DNA of 7,140 bases from an uncultured bacterium (GCA_905214465.1 CAJMMD010000046.1:1-7140), one strand, 5' to 3'; numbered from the stretch's first letter, positions 1 to 6,959 are shown. Program-made: numbers and translations. Notes: generated by a model from the sequence alone, not told the origin.

Positions 1-4
1 AACA

Positions 5-27
5 GGAGGCCACTTAATGTGGCCTCC
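5..27 (-). terminator. Hairpin, possible end of the acpS-tsaD transcript
   Basis: A perfect 9-bp inverted repeat (GGAGGCCAC paired with GTGGCCTCC) encloses a 5-nt loop, about 80 nt after the stop codon of the TsaB-RimI-TsaD gene. On the minus strand the stem is followed by TGTT and then the window ends, so the length of any U tract cannot be judged. On the plus strand no T run follows. It is the best candidate terminator for the cluster, but a hairpin with another role, or one shared with a converging gene outside the window, is possible. Confidence 0.5.
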
Positions 28-32
28 GTCGT

Positions 33-53
33 GAGCAGGACTGTAGAGCAGGA
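33..53. repeat. Short direct repeat, 8 bp twice at 13-nt spacing
   Basis: GAGCAGGA occurs at 33-40 and again at 46-53, separated by CTGTA. It lies in the non-coding tail between the fused tsa gene and the hairpin at 5-27. It is short enough to be chance, and no function is assigned. Confidence 0.35.
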
Positions 54-106
54 AAGTTCATATGGGGCCGCCGGGCCGGTCAGGGCCGGGGACCGCACCC
101 GTACGA

Positions 107-2491
107 CTACAGCGTCATGTTCGGATCGGCGTCGACGTCGAACGGCGAGATTTCTCCTCGGTCGAATTTACGGCGAGCGACCTCCGCGATCATGGCGGCG
201 TTATCGGTGCACGCCGAAAGCGGTGGCACCGTTACGCGGATCCCCTGACGCCCGAGCTTCTTGATCATCATCTCGCGCAGATGCGGATTAGCCGAGACAC
301 CACCGCCGATGCAATACTCCTTGCACCCGGTGGCGTGCAGGGCGTTTTTGGCCTTCTTGTACTGCACGTCAAAGACCGCCGCCTCAAACGAGGCCGCTAG
401 GTCGGGCAGGTGAATCGTGCGCCCGGCCTTGGTCTCCTGCTCGATGTAGAGCGTCACCGCCGTCTTGAGGCCCGAAAGCGAGAAGCGATAGTCCCCCCTG
501 CTGTTAAGCGCACGGGGGAAATCGATCGCCTTGGGGTTGCCCGTCTCGGCAAGCTTGGAGATGATAGGGCCTCCGGGATAGCCAAGACCCAGTGCCTTTG
601 CCACCTTGTCGAAGGCTTCGCCCACGGCGTCGTCGAGCGTCTCGCCAAGCACTTCATAGTCGCCCCATGCCTTTACGTGCACGAGCATGGTGTGCCCGCC
701 CGAAACGAGCGTAAAGATAAACGGGGGCTTGAGGTCGGGCTGCGCCAACAGGTTGGCAAACAGGTGGCCCTCCAGATGATTGACGCACACCAGCGGTTTG
801 CCGGCAGCATACGCAAAGCCCTTGGCGAAGGCGACGCCCACTACCAGAGCACCCACCAGGCCCGGACCCTGTGTCACGCCAACAGCGGCGAGTTCGCTCG
901 GCGCGATGGCTCCACCCTCAAGACCAAGCGATGCTGCGGCATCCTCGAGCGCCGCATCCACGACACTCACAATCACCTCAACGTGTTTGCGCGAGGCGAT
1001 CTCGGGCACCACGCCGCCAAAGCGGGCGTGAAAATCAATCTGTGTCGACACCTGGTTAGCCAGCATATTGCCATCCGCATCGATAATCGCCACGGCCGTC
1101 TCGTCGCAGGAGCTCTCGATAGCGAGCACTAGGCGGCGGCGCTCAATTTCGGCACGCTCCCCCTCGGAGCGCCCAGGCGCAGGCAGCGGCCATACGCGCT
1201 GCTCTGCCGCCGTCGGCTCGGGCGAAGCATTGTCGACCGGAAGCACCAGGGGCAGCGGAGCCGTCATGACGATGGCGTCCTTGCCGGCACCATAGTAGCC
1301 GCGGCGACGGCCAGCCTCGGTAAAGCCCAGAGCGTTATAAAGCGCGATCGCTCCCTCGTTACCGTCCTCGACCTCGAGCGAAGCCGTAGTGCAGCCGAGC
1401 ATCTGGGCATCATAGCTCACGTGCGACAGCAGCTTGCGGGCAATGCCCTCACGGCGATGTGCCGGGTCGACGGCGACATCCAGAATCTGCACATCACCGT
1501 CCACGACCATACCGCCGGCAAGGCCCAGCAGCTTGCCGTCGTCGTGTGCCACCCACCAACTACGCGGCGCAGCGACGTCCTCGCCCAGTTCGGACAGGAA
1601 CATGCCCGGCGTCCACGCCTCGTGTCCGGCACCTTCAAAGCAGGCGGCCTCCAGCGCGCTCGCGCCCTCGGCATCCGCCGCGCCCATGGGACGGAACTGC
1701 AGATGACGACCGGCGAGCTCATCGGCAACGCCCGTAATTTCGCTGTGCGCACTCTCGGCAAGACCAAGACGCTTGCGCTCGTTTTCCTCGGCATCCGAAA
1801 GGCGCGTGTAAATCGGCAGGACGCGGGCCGGATCGCCGTCGCCCGCAGCGTGCGCGAGCAGCAAGCCCTCGCCCGAAGGCCACCACAGGTCGCGCTCCAC
1901 GCAGCGGGCGGTCTCGTCCTCACCCAGCAGCTTGCCATAGCGCACAAGACCGTCACCGGTCAGCTGAACCTGGTCCCAGTCCGCTGCTTGGCGCCACTCA
2001 TCGAGCGCCACGGCGGCCTTGACCACGTGTTCGCGCTCAAATTGACGCTCGGGACCCTCATCGACCAGCATATACAGCGCCGGATATACCTCACCGCGCA
2101 TAGCATCGGCCAAGATACCAAGCTTGCCACGCACGCCAGCCTTCCACGCCGTCCAAGCGCAAGCGTCAAGCGTCGACACGCCCAGCAGCGGAACATTGGC
2201 ACCACATGCGAGGCCCTTGGCAGTGGAGATGCCGATGCGCACGCCCGTAAACGACCCCGGGCCGCGGCCGACCACGTAGCAACCAACATCGCTGCGATTC
2301 AGACCGGCTTGAGCCAGCACGCCATCAACGGTATTCACGAGCTCAACGTTGGCGTGACGGCGACACATGTGGTCGCCACTCGCGAGCTTCGTCTCGCCCG
2401 TCTGCCCATCAATCCAGCTTGCCGCGCAGGCAAGCATGTCGGTCGAGGTATCGAGCGCCACCACCAGCGCGTTGTCGTTATGCAAGCTCAT
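107..2491 (-). CDS. TsaB-RimI-TsaD fusion: tRNA t6A37 threonylcarbamoyltransferase with protein N-acetyltransferase domain
   Basis: This 794-residue cytoplasmic protein joins three normally separate proteins. Residues 1 to about 235 are TsaB, the dimerization partner of TsaD, with VALDTST (11-17), GRGPGSFTGVRIG (75-87) and a closing PIYTR. Residues about 263-412 are a RimI-type GNAT acetyltransferase, with acetyl-CoA loop RREGIA (346-351) and ALYNALGF (383-390). Residues about 453-794 are TsaD, the catalytic subunit that moves the threonylcarbamoyl group onto A37 of tRNA. It shows IESSCDETAVAI (458-469), metal ligands H572 and H576 in HLEGH, SGGHT (597-601), GGVSANPHLR (730-739) and D763 in CTDNAA. 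All three domains look full length and intact. The start at 2491 (ATG) has AAGG 9 nt upstream and overlaps tsaE by 14 nt. An in-frame TTG at 2509 would add six residues but has no Shine-Dalgarno sequence. Which fusion partner dominates in vivo cannot be read from sequence. Confidence 0.95.
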   Translation of the reverse strand: MSLHNDNALVVALDTSTDMLACAASWIDGQTGETKLASGDHMCRRHANVELVNTVDGVLAQAGLNRSDVGCYVVGRGPGSFTGVRIGISTAKGLACGANVPLLGVSTLDACAWTAWKAGVRGKLGILADAMRGEVYPALYMLVDEGPERQFEREHVVKAAVALDEWRQAADWDQVQLTGDGLVRYGKLLGEDETARCVERDLWWPSGEGLLLAHAAGDGDPARVLPIYTRLSDAEENERKRLGLAESAHSEITGVADELAGRHLQFRPMGAADAEGASALEAACFEGAGHEAWTPGMFLSELGEDVAAPRSWWVAHDDGKLLGLAGGMVVDGDVQILDVAVDPAHRREGIARKLLSHVSYDAQMLGCTTASLEVEDGNEGAIALYNALGFTEAGRRRGYYGAGKDAIVMTAPLPLVLPVDNASPEPTAAEQRVWPLPAPGRSEGERAEIERRRLVLAIESSCDETAVAIIDADGNMLANQVSTQIDFHARFGGVVPEIASRKHVEVIVSVVDAALEDAAASLGLEGGAIAPSELAAVGVTQGPGLVGALVVGVAFAKGFAYAAGKPLVCVNHLEGHLFANLLAQPDLKPPFIFTLVSGGHTMLVHVKAWGDYEVLGETLDDAVGEAFDKVAKALGLGYPGGPIISKLAETGNPKAIDFPRALNSRGDYRFSLSGLKTAVTLYIEQETKAGRTIHLPDLAASFEAAVFDVQYKKAKNALHATGCKEYCIGGGVSANPHLREMMIKKLGRQGIRVTVPPLSACTDNAAMIAEVARRKFDRGEISPFDVDADPNMTL

Positions 2492-2984
2492 CTTGTACAG
2501 CCTTATCAATCAAATGGGAAAGCTCCATTGCGCGGTCACCGTGCGCCTCGAGCGTTATCGTTCGCACATCGCTGTCGCCCCCATCACGCTTGAGCGTCAC
2601 CGAAAGATACTCATCCGTCAGCTCGTCCTGGAATTGTTCGCCCCATTCCAGCAGGCAAGCACCCTCATAGCCCAGCACATCGAAAATGCCCGTATCCTCG
2701 AGCTCGTAGGCATGCTCCAGGCGGTATAGATCAAAGTGAAACAGCGGAATACGACCTTGATCGTGAACGGCCATGAGCGCAAACGTAGGGCTCGTAACCA
2801 TATGCCCATCGCCCAGCCCGCGCGAGACGCCCTTGGTAAAGTGAGTTTTGCCCACTCCCAGGCCACCGGTCAGGATGAGCACATCGCCGTCCTCAAGGCA
2901 CGGTGCAATTAGCTCGCCAAAGTACTCCGTATCGGCAGCGCAAGTCGTTTTGTAAGTACCTACCCCCAGGCGCTCCAGGGACAT
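2478..2984 (-). CDS. tsaE: TsaE, ATPase of the tRNA t6A37 modification complex
   Basis: TsaE is a small P-loop ATPase that binds the TsaB-TsaD dimer and is needed for repeated rounds of t6A37 formation in bacteria. This 168-residue protein has the usual length. It shows the Walker A motif GGLGVGKT (40-47), SPTF (65-68), HFDLYRL (83-89) with the family's conserved aspartate D85, and LLEWGE (111-116) with conserved E113 and W114. The start is supported by AAGGAG five nt upstream, just after the stop of the glycosylase gene. The 3' end overlaps the fused tsaB-rimI-tsaD gene by 14 nt in another frame, which fits translational coupling and matched production of the partners. In Mycobacterium tuberculosis tsaE likewise sits between alr and tsaB. 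Identification is firm. Confidence 0.95.
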   Translation of the reverse strand: MSLERLGVGTYKTTCAADTEYFGELIAPCLEDGDVLILTGGLGVGKTHFTKGVSRGLGDGHMVTSPTFALMAVHDQGRIPLFHFDLYRLEHAYELEDTGIFDVLGYEGACLLEWGEQFQDELTDEYLSVTLKRDGGDSDVRTITLEAHGDRAMELSHLIDKAVQDELA

Positions 2985-2989
2985 ATATG

Positions 2990-2995
2990 CTCCTT
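2990..2995 (-). promoter_or_regulatory. Ribosome binding site of tsaE
   Basis: The minus strand reads AAGGAG, then five nt, then the ATG at 2984. The site overlaps the second of two tandem TAA stops (2997-2999 and 2994-2996) that end the upstream glycosylase gene. Confidence 0.8.
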
Positions 2996-2996
2996 A

Positions 2997-3617
2997 TTAT
3001 TCCGAGGCGTCCTCTGGTGCGGGATGTCGCTCCAGATAGTCGCCCAGCATCTTAAAGTCTTCCTCCAGTAGCTCCTGCCACGCCGGATTGCGTAGCGCTG
3101 CTGCCGGATGGAAAGTGGGCATTACTACAAAATGCCCCATCTGGTGGAACCTGCCGCGCAGCTTAGTAATGCCAATCTCGGTCTTAAGCACAAAGTGCGT
3201 CGCGGGGTTGCCGAGCGTCACAATAATATCGGGCCAGATGCTTCGAATCTGCTCACGCAAAAACGGCGAGCAAGCCAGCACTTCCTCGGGACGCGGATTG
3301 CGGTTTCCCGGCGGGCGGCACTTAAGCACGTTGGCAATGTAGACGTCTTCGCGTTTGAGCCCCGCCAGCGACAAAATGCCGTTGAGGTCCTCGCCTGCCG
3401 CCCCCACAAAGGGCTCGCCCTGCAAATCCTCATTGCGGCCCGGCGCCTCGCCAATAAACATCACGCGAGCGTGGGGGTTTCCCACGCCAAACACGATGTT
3501 ATGGCGCGACTGGTAAAGCTGGCAAAGGTGACAATCGCCCAGAACGGCCTCGATCTCCTCGAGTGCGACCTCACGCGGCGCCTGATGGCTATGGCCGGGG
3601 ATGTGCATGACGCCCAT
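2997..3617 (-). CDS. Family 4 (UDGa-type) uracil-DNA glycosylase with an iron-sulfur cluster
   Basis: This enzyme cuts uracil bases out of DNA at the start of base excision repair. The 206-residue protein carries the four cysteines expected to hold the 4Fe-4S cluster of family 4 enzymes: C29 and C32 as CxxC, then C101 and C117. The active-site loop GEAPGRNED (56-64) leads into LQGEPFVGAAG (65-75), where the more usual RAG is AAG. NVLKCRPPGNRNP (97-109) and the conserved histidine of TFHPAAALRNP (H171) are also present. The chosen ATG at 3617 follows AGGAG at five nt, and that site overlaps the alr stop codon. An upstream in-frame ATG at 3665 would add 16 residues inside alr and has less support. 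The gene sits between alr and tsaE, which are adjacent in Mycobacterium tuberculosis. No functional link to its neighbours is evident, and co-transcription is the likely relationship. Confidence 0.92.
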   Translation of the reverse strand: MGVMHIPGHSHQAPREVALEEIEAVLGDCHLCQLYQSRHNIVFGVGNPHARVMFIGEAPGRNEDLQGEPFVGAAGEDLNGILSLAGLKREDVYIANVLKCRPPGNRNPRPEEVLACSPFLREQIRSIWPDIIVTLGNPATHFVLKTEIGITKLRGRFHQMGHFVVMPTFHPAAALRNPAWQELLEEDFKMLGDYLERHPAPEDASE

Positions 3618-3622
3618 AGCGA

Positions 3623-3627
3623 CTCCT
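3623..3627 (-). promoter_or_regulatory. Ribosome binding site deciding the glycosylase start
   Basis: AGGAG on the minus strand lies five nt before the ATG at 3617 and shares bases with the alr TAG stop (3626-3628). This favours the 206-residue start over the longer 222-residue reading from 3665. Confidence 0.75.
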
Positions 3628-4771
3628 ACACGTAGACTTTGTCGAGACGCATACCAAAGCCGCAAGCGACCTCGTAGTTAATCGTGCCGCGTAGGCGCGC
3701 CATCTCGTCCATGGTAATCTCGGCATCTCCATCGCGGCCGACAATGATCATCTTGTCACCATACTCGGCCTCGGGAATCTCATGCGCCGGGTTGGACTGA
3801 ATGGCGACCATAAACTGGTCCATGCAGATATTGCCCACCTGACGCACACGCTCGCCGCGATACAGCACGTCCATACGATTGGAAAGCGTACGCGAAAGGC
3901 CATCGGCATAACCGATCGGAAGGGTGCAGATCTGAACGCGCGTGCGCGGTACGCGGTAGGTAAAGCCGTAGCCCACGCCCTCGCCCATCGCAGGATGCGC
4001 CACGCGCGTCACACGCGCGTGGACGCTCATGACGGGATCAAGCTGCATCACGCGACCACTCAGCTCACATGGCTGCAGACCATACAAACCGATGCCGGCA
4101 CGAATCATGTCAAAGTGCATTGAAGAATCGAGCATCGAGGACGGCGTATTGGCACAATGCACGATACCGCATTCAAAACCTGCGTCCTTAATGGCCTGAA
4201 CGGCCTCGGTAAAACGCTGGCACTGCAGCTTGTAGTCCCAACCCGAAGGTTCATCGGCCGTGGCGAAGTGCGTAAATACGCCGTCGCACTGAATACCGCG
4301 ATGGAAATTAATACCGCGGACAAAGTCGAGCACCTGCGTGTAATGTACGCCAATGCGGTTCATGCCCGTCTCGATGGCGAGATGACACTTGCCCACCTTG
4401 CCCGCCGCGACGGCACATTCGCCATACGCAAGAGCAAAGTCAGACGTATAGACCGAGGGCATGATATCAAACTCGAGCAACGTCGGAATAGCCTCGATAG
4501 GCGGCTCGCTTAGAATCAGGATGGGCTTAGTAATCCCGCCCTGACGGAGCCCAACGCCCTCGTTGACCGTCGCCACGGCAAACATGTCGGCACCGGCCGA
4601 ATACATGATCTTGGCACACTCAACAGCTCCATGACCATAAGCATCGGCCTTGACCACGCAGCACAGGCGCTGACGCGGATTCAATAAGTTCTTATAGGCT
4701 CTCGTGTTGCGACGGAGCGCCCCGCGGTCGATCTCGACCCAGGACCAGCGCGTCAAATCGGCTTTATTCAT
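3626..4771 (-). CDS. alr: Alanine racemase, PLP-dependent
   Basis: Alanine racemase interconverts L- and D-alanine in the cytoplasm and supplies D-alanine for peptidoglycan. The 381-residue length is normal. The N-terminal barrel has the cofactor lysine K41 in VVKADAYGHG (39-48), ETGMNRIG (134-141) and the substrate-side HCANTPS (205-211), then RAGIGLYGLQP (224-234). The C-terminal domain has the catalytic tyrosine Y268 in GYGFTYR, LPIGYADGLSR (284-294) and GNICMDQ (313-319), whose M317 and D318 match the entry-channel positions of the family. Both catalytic bases are present, so the enzyme should be active. The gene begins 2 nt after the nnr stop. Its own Shine-Dalgarno sequence is weak (GGAT about 8 nt upstream), so translation is probably coupled to nnr. 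A family biosynthetic role, rather than catabolic dadX, is favoured by the housekeeping context. Confidence 0.96.
   Translation of the reverse strand: MNKADLTRWSWVEIDRGALRRNTRAYKNLLNPRQRLCCVVKADAYGHGAVECAKIMYSAGADMFAVATVNEGVGLRQGGITKPILILSEPPIEAIPTLLEFDIMPSVYTSDFALAYGECAVAAGKVGKCHLAIETGMNRIGVHYTQVLDFVRGINFHRGIQCDGVFTHFATADEPSGWDYKLQCQRFTEAVQAIKDAGFECGIVHCANTPSSMLDSSMHFDMIRAGIGLYGLQPCELSGRVMQLDPVMSVHARVTRVAHPAMGEGVGYGFTYRVPRTRVQICTLPIGYADGLSRTLSNRMDVLYRGERVRQVGNICMDQFMVAIQSNPAHEIPEAEYGDKMIIVGRDGDAEITMDEMARLRGTINYEVACGFGMRLDKVYV
4000..4022. repeat. Perfect 10-bp hairpin inside alr
   Basis: The plus strand reads CCACGCGCGT, loop CAC, ACGCGCGTGG. It lies in the alr codons for the conserved stretch HARVTRVAH, so protein constraint explains part of it, but not the perfect symmetry at silent positions. 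No T tract follows on either strand, so it is not a terminator. Confidence 0.7.
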
Positions 4772-4773
4772 GA

Positions 4774-6390
4774 TTAGTCATCCGACCCTTCGTCCATGAT
4801 TCCCAGATCTTCGAGCGCATCCTTTGCCGCCAGCTCCATGGCAGGACCGATCAAGTCGATAAGATCGGTCGCGATAACGCTCTTCTCACCATACTCCGTC
4901 GCCGCAGCAAAACCGGCGTAGCTGTGAAGTGCGACGGCGTACGAATACAGCAACTCCCAACGATCCATCTCGTCGCGCATGGTGGCAAGCGTGCCGGCCA
5001 AAATACCCGCGAGAACATCACCCGAACCGGCAGTTGCCAGAGAAGCCGGACCCGAGAGTGGCAGCAGCACGCGCTCAACGCCACAGATAGCCGTCGTCGG
5101 CCCCTTGGCTATGACCACCAGATTGTCGGAGCCTGCAGCCCAGACAACCTTCTGCGCGGCCGCAATCGCGGTACCAAGGTCGTTCACCTCGTCACCGGCA
5201 ACCAGGCGCGAAAGCTCACGATAATGCGGCGTCATAACCAACGGCTGCTCGCGACGATACATCTCGGGGTTACTATCAATACCGTCAATGGCAATCTTAG
5301 CAAGGCAGTTGAGTGCATCGGCGTCCAAAATTAGCGGTACCTCAAGCTCGAGCAAGCCCGAAACCACCTGCATAGCGCCAGCAGACGTCGTCATACCGGG
5401 ACCGCACAGCACGCAGCTGTACTTCTTTGCGATCTCACACACCGTCATGCGCGCAGCGGCGCCAAAGGAGCCGCGCGAATCAGACGGAATAGCAAAGACG
5501 GGAATCGAAGGAAGTGCCATGCGAATGAGATTGGCACAGGCGTCAGGAGCCGCGACTGCCACGTAACCAGCACCCGCGCGAGCTGCAGACTTGGCCGCCA
5601 TAATGGCAGCACCAGGATATTGCGCCGATCCGGCGACAATAAGCACAGAGCCACGGGAATACTTATCGATATTCGATGGTAGCGGAGCAAAGTAATCAAC
5701 TAAGTCACCGGGCTCGACAATCTCGGCGGCGTGGTCAACATCATCGATGACCTCATCAAGACGGTCGTAAAGATTGCCGCAGATCAAATCGCCAGCATAC
5801 TCAGGGCCATCAGCGCTATACAGACCAATCTTGGGCGCAATCATCGTCACCGTGCGCTCGGCACGAATGCAGTCGTCATCAACAACGCCCGTCTCGGCAT
5901 TCAGGCCCGAGGGGACATCAATGGATAAGACACAATCGGCGCATTCATTGACCGTAGGAATCCAAATGGAGAACGGCGCACGCAGATTCCCGTGGAAACC
6001 GGTACCAAAAATGGCATCGACAACAACATCCGCCTTATCGATCAAAACCTCGAGTTCGTCACGCGAGGGACCGACGCAAACGTGCACATCGCGACCGGCA
6101 GTTCGACGAGCAACATGACGTGCCAGAGCAGCAGGAATCTCATCCGGCTCAACCGGAGAAACGATATCCACGTCCACACCCTTGTGGCTCAAGATATCGG
6201 CGGCAACCCAACCGTCGCCGCCATTATTACCAAAACCGACCAGAACGAGAACCCGATCGGGATTGAGCTTCAAGACCTCGTTGGCGGCAAACTCACCCGC
6301 TAGCTCCATAAGCTCGGCCTTCGAAGTCCCTTCGCGTTCGATGATATCCTCGAGACGAACGACTTCTTCGGTACTCAAAACCGGTTTCAT
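4774..6390 (-). CDS. nnr: Bifunctional NAD(P)H-hydrate epimerase / ADP-dependent NAD(P)H-hydrate dehydratase
   Basis: Nnr repairs NADH and NADPH that have become hydrated. The N-terminal YjeF_N epimerase domain (about 1-225) interconverts the R and S hydrates. The C-terminal ribokinase-like domain (about 230-525) dehydrates the S form, using ADP in bacterial members. In the 538-residue protein the epimerase shows FGNNGGDG (53-60), DAIFGTG (125-131) and SIDVPSGLNAETG (156-168). The dehydratase shows KYSRGSVLIVAGSAQYPG (243-260), LDADALN (355-361), TPHYRE (387-392, where many homologues have a TPHPGE-like motif), AKGPTT (428-433) and the catalytic-loop AGSGDVLAG (454-462) with D458. The length fits the usual two-domain bacterial enzyme. 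The ATG abuts the acpS stop directly, with AGGAG five nt upstream inside acpS. The tail after the second domain is short and acidic. Confidence 0.95.
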   Translation of the reverse strand: MKPVLSTEEVVRLEDIIEREGTSKAELMELAGEFAANEVLKLNPDRVLVLVGFGNNGGDGWVAADILSHKGVDVDIVSPVEPDEIPAALARHVARRTAGRDVHVCVGPSRDELEVLIDKADVVVDAIFGTGFHGNLRAPFSIWIPTVNECADCVLSIDVPSGLNAETGVVDDDCIRAERTVTMIAPKIGLYSADGPEYAGDLICGNLYDRLDEVIDDVDHAAEIVEPGDLVDYFAPLPSNIDKYSRGSVLIVAGSAQYPGAAIMAAKSAARAGAGYVAVAAPDACANLIRMALPSIPVFAIPSDSRGSFGAAARMTVCEIAKKYSCVLCGPGMTTSAGAMQVVSGLLELEVPLILDADALNCLAKIAIDGIDSNPEMYRREQPLVMTPHYRELSRLVAGDEVNDLGTAIAAAQKVVWAAGSDNLVVIAKGPTTAICGVERVLLPLSGPASLATAGSGDVLAGILAGTLATMRDEMDRWELLYSYAVALHSYAGFAAATEYGEKSVIATDLIDLIGPAMELAAKDALEDLGIMDEGSDD

Positions 6391-6930
6391 CTATGCTCCT
6401 AGCGTATCTTGCGAAGCATCGCCCAAGTGCTCCGTCAATGCTGAATTCTGCAGCTGCTCAAGCTCATCTAAAACAGAGCGAGCCTCTTTAAATGTCTGCG
6501 CAACGCGTTTCTTGTTGCTCACCTTTTCTTCCTTAGGCTTAGGTCGAGCATCCTCGGTGATTGCAATGGCATTAGCGACAGCCAAGTCACCCGTAAGGGT
6601 AATAGAAAGAGCGACCTCGACAACACCCAAATCCTGGGCGATTTCGAGAGCACGACCAGAAAGCAGAGCCTTCGGTTTGCCGAGTTTATCACGCTTTACC
6701 GAAACATCCTTGCGACCCACGCCTTGACTAAAACCCGTGCCGAGAGCTTTAAGTACCGCCTCGCGCGAAGCAAAGCGGCTGGCATAGTGAGCAGCGGGAC
6801 GCGACGATGCATCACAATACGCACGCTCTTCTTCGGTAAACACACACCGAGCAAACGACGGCGTCTTTTCAAGAATTGATTTCATGCGGGAAATCTCGAC
6901 GATATCAACGCCGATACCAGCTTCAGCCAT
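6391..6930 (-). CDS. acpS: Holo-[acyl-carrier-protein] synthase with C-terminal extension
   Basis: AcpS transfers 4'-phosphopantetheine from coenzyme A to a serine of apo-acyl carrier protein, which is required for fatty acid synthesis. The family core spans residues 1 to about 125: GIGVDIVEISR (5-15) with metal ligand D9, FTEEERAYC (31-39), SRFASREAVLKALGTG (51-66) with metal ligand E57, and ALSITLTGDLAVANAI (107-122). In that last motif most homologues read SLSHT, and here the histidine position is L112. After the core comes a charged tail of roughly 54 residues, Lys/Glu-rich and then helix-like, so the 179-residue protein is longer than the typical 120-130. The ATG at 6930 is preferred because GGAGG sits five nt upstream. 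The in-frame ATG at 6942 would place that site inside the coding region. This is the first gene of the cluster. Confidence 0.93.
   Translation of the reverse strand: MAEAGIGVDIVEISRMKSILEKTPSFARCVFTEEERAYCDASSRPAAHYASRFASREAVLKALGTGFSQGVGRKDVSVKRDKLGKPKALLSGRALEIAQDLGVVEVALSITLTGDLAVANAIAITEDARPKPKEEKVSNKKRVAQTFKEARSVLDELEQLQNSALTEHLGDASQDTLGA
6396..6400 (-). promoter_or_regulatory. Ribosome binding site of nnr inside acpS
   Basis: AGGAG on the minus strand spans the last sense codons of acpS, five nt before the nnr ATG at 6390. The acpS TAG (6391-6393) touches that ATG with no gap, so terminating ribosomes can restart on nnr. Confidence 0.75.
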
Positions 6931-6933
6931 GTT

Positions 6934-6940
6934 CACCTCC
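6934..6940 (-). promoter_or_regulatory. Ribosome binding site deciding the acpS start
   Basis: GGAGGTG is a near-ideal Shine-Dalgarno sequence. GGAGG ends five nt before the ATG at 6930, the same spacing used for nnr, the glycosylase and tsaE in this window. It argues against the upstream ATG at 6942. Confidence 0.85.
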
Positions 6941-6959
6941 ATATCGCACAGACTAAGTT

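Noticed and set aside
410..1132. Plus-strand open frame of 240 codons
   Set aside because: It mirrors the TsaD domain exactly, where every catalytic motif is on the minus strand. No ribosome binding site or family resemblance was seen.
1421..2593. Long plus-strand open frame of 390 codons
   Set aside because: It lies fully opposite the fused tsaB-rimI-tsaD gene and the tsaE end. It shows no recognisable motif and is rich in Arg, His and Ala, as expected for an antisense shadow in GC-rich DNA.
3618..3665. Longer start for the uracil-DNA glycosylase (222 residues)
   Set aside because: The extra 16 residues overlap alr, have no resemblance to the family, and the ATG at 3617 has a well-spaced AGGAG.
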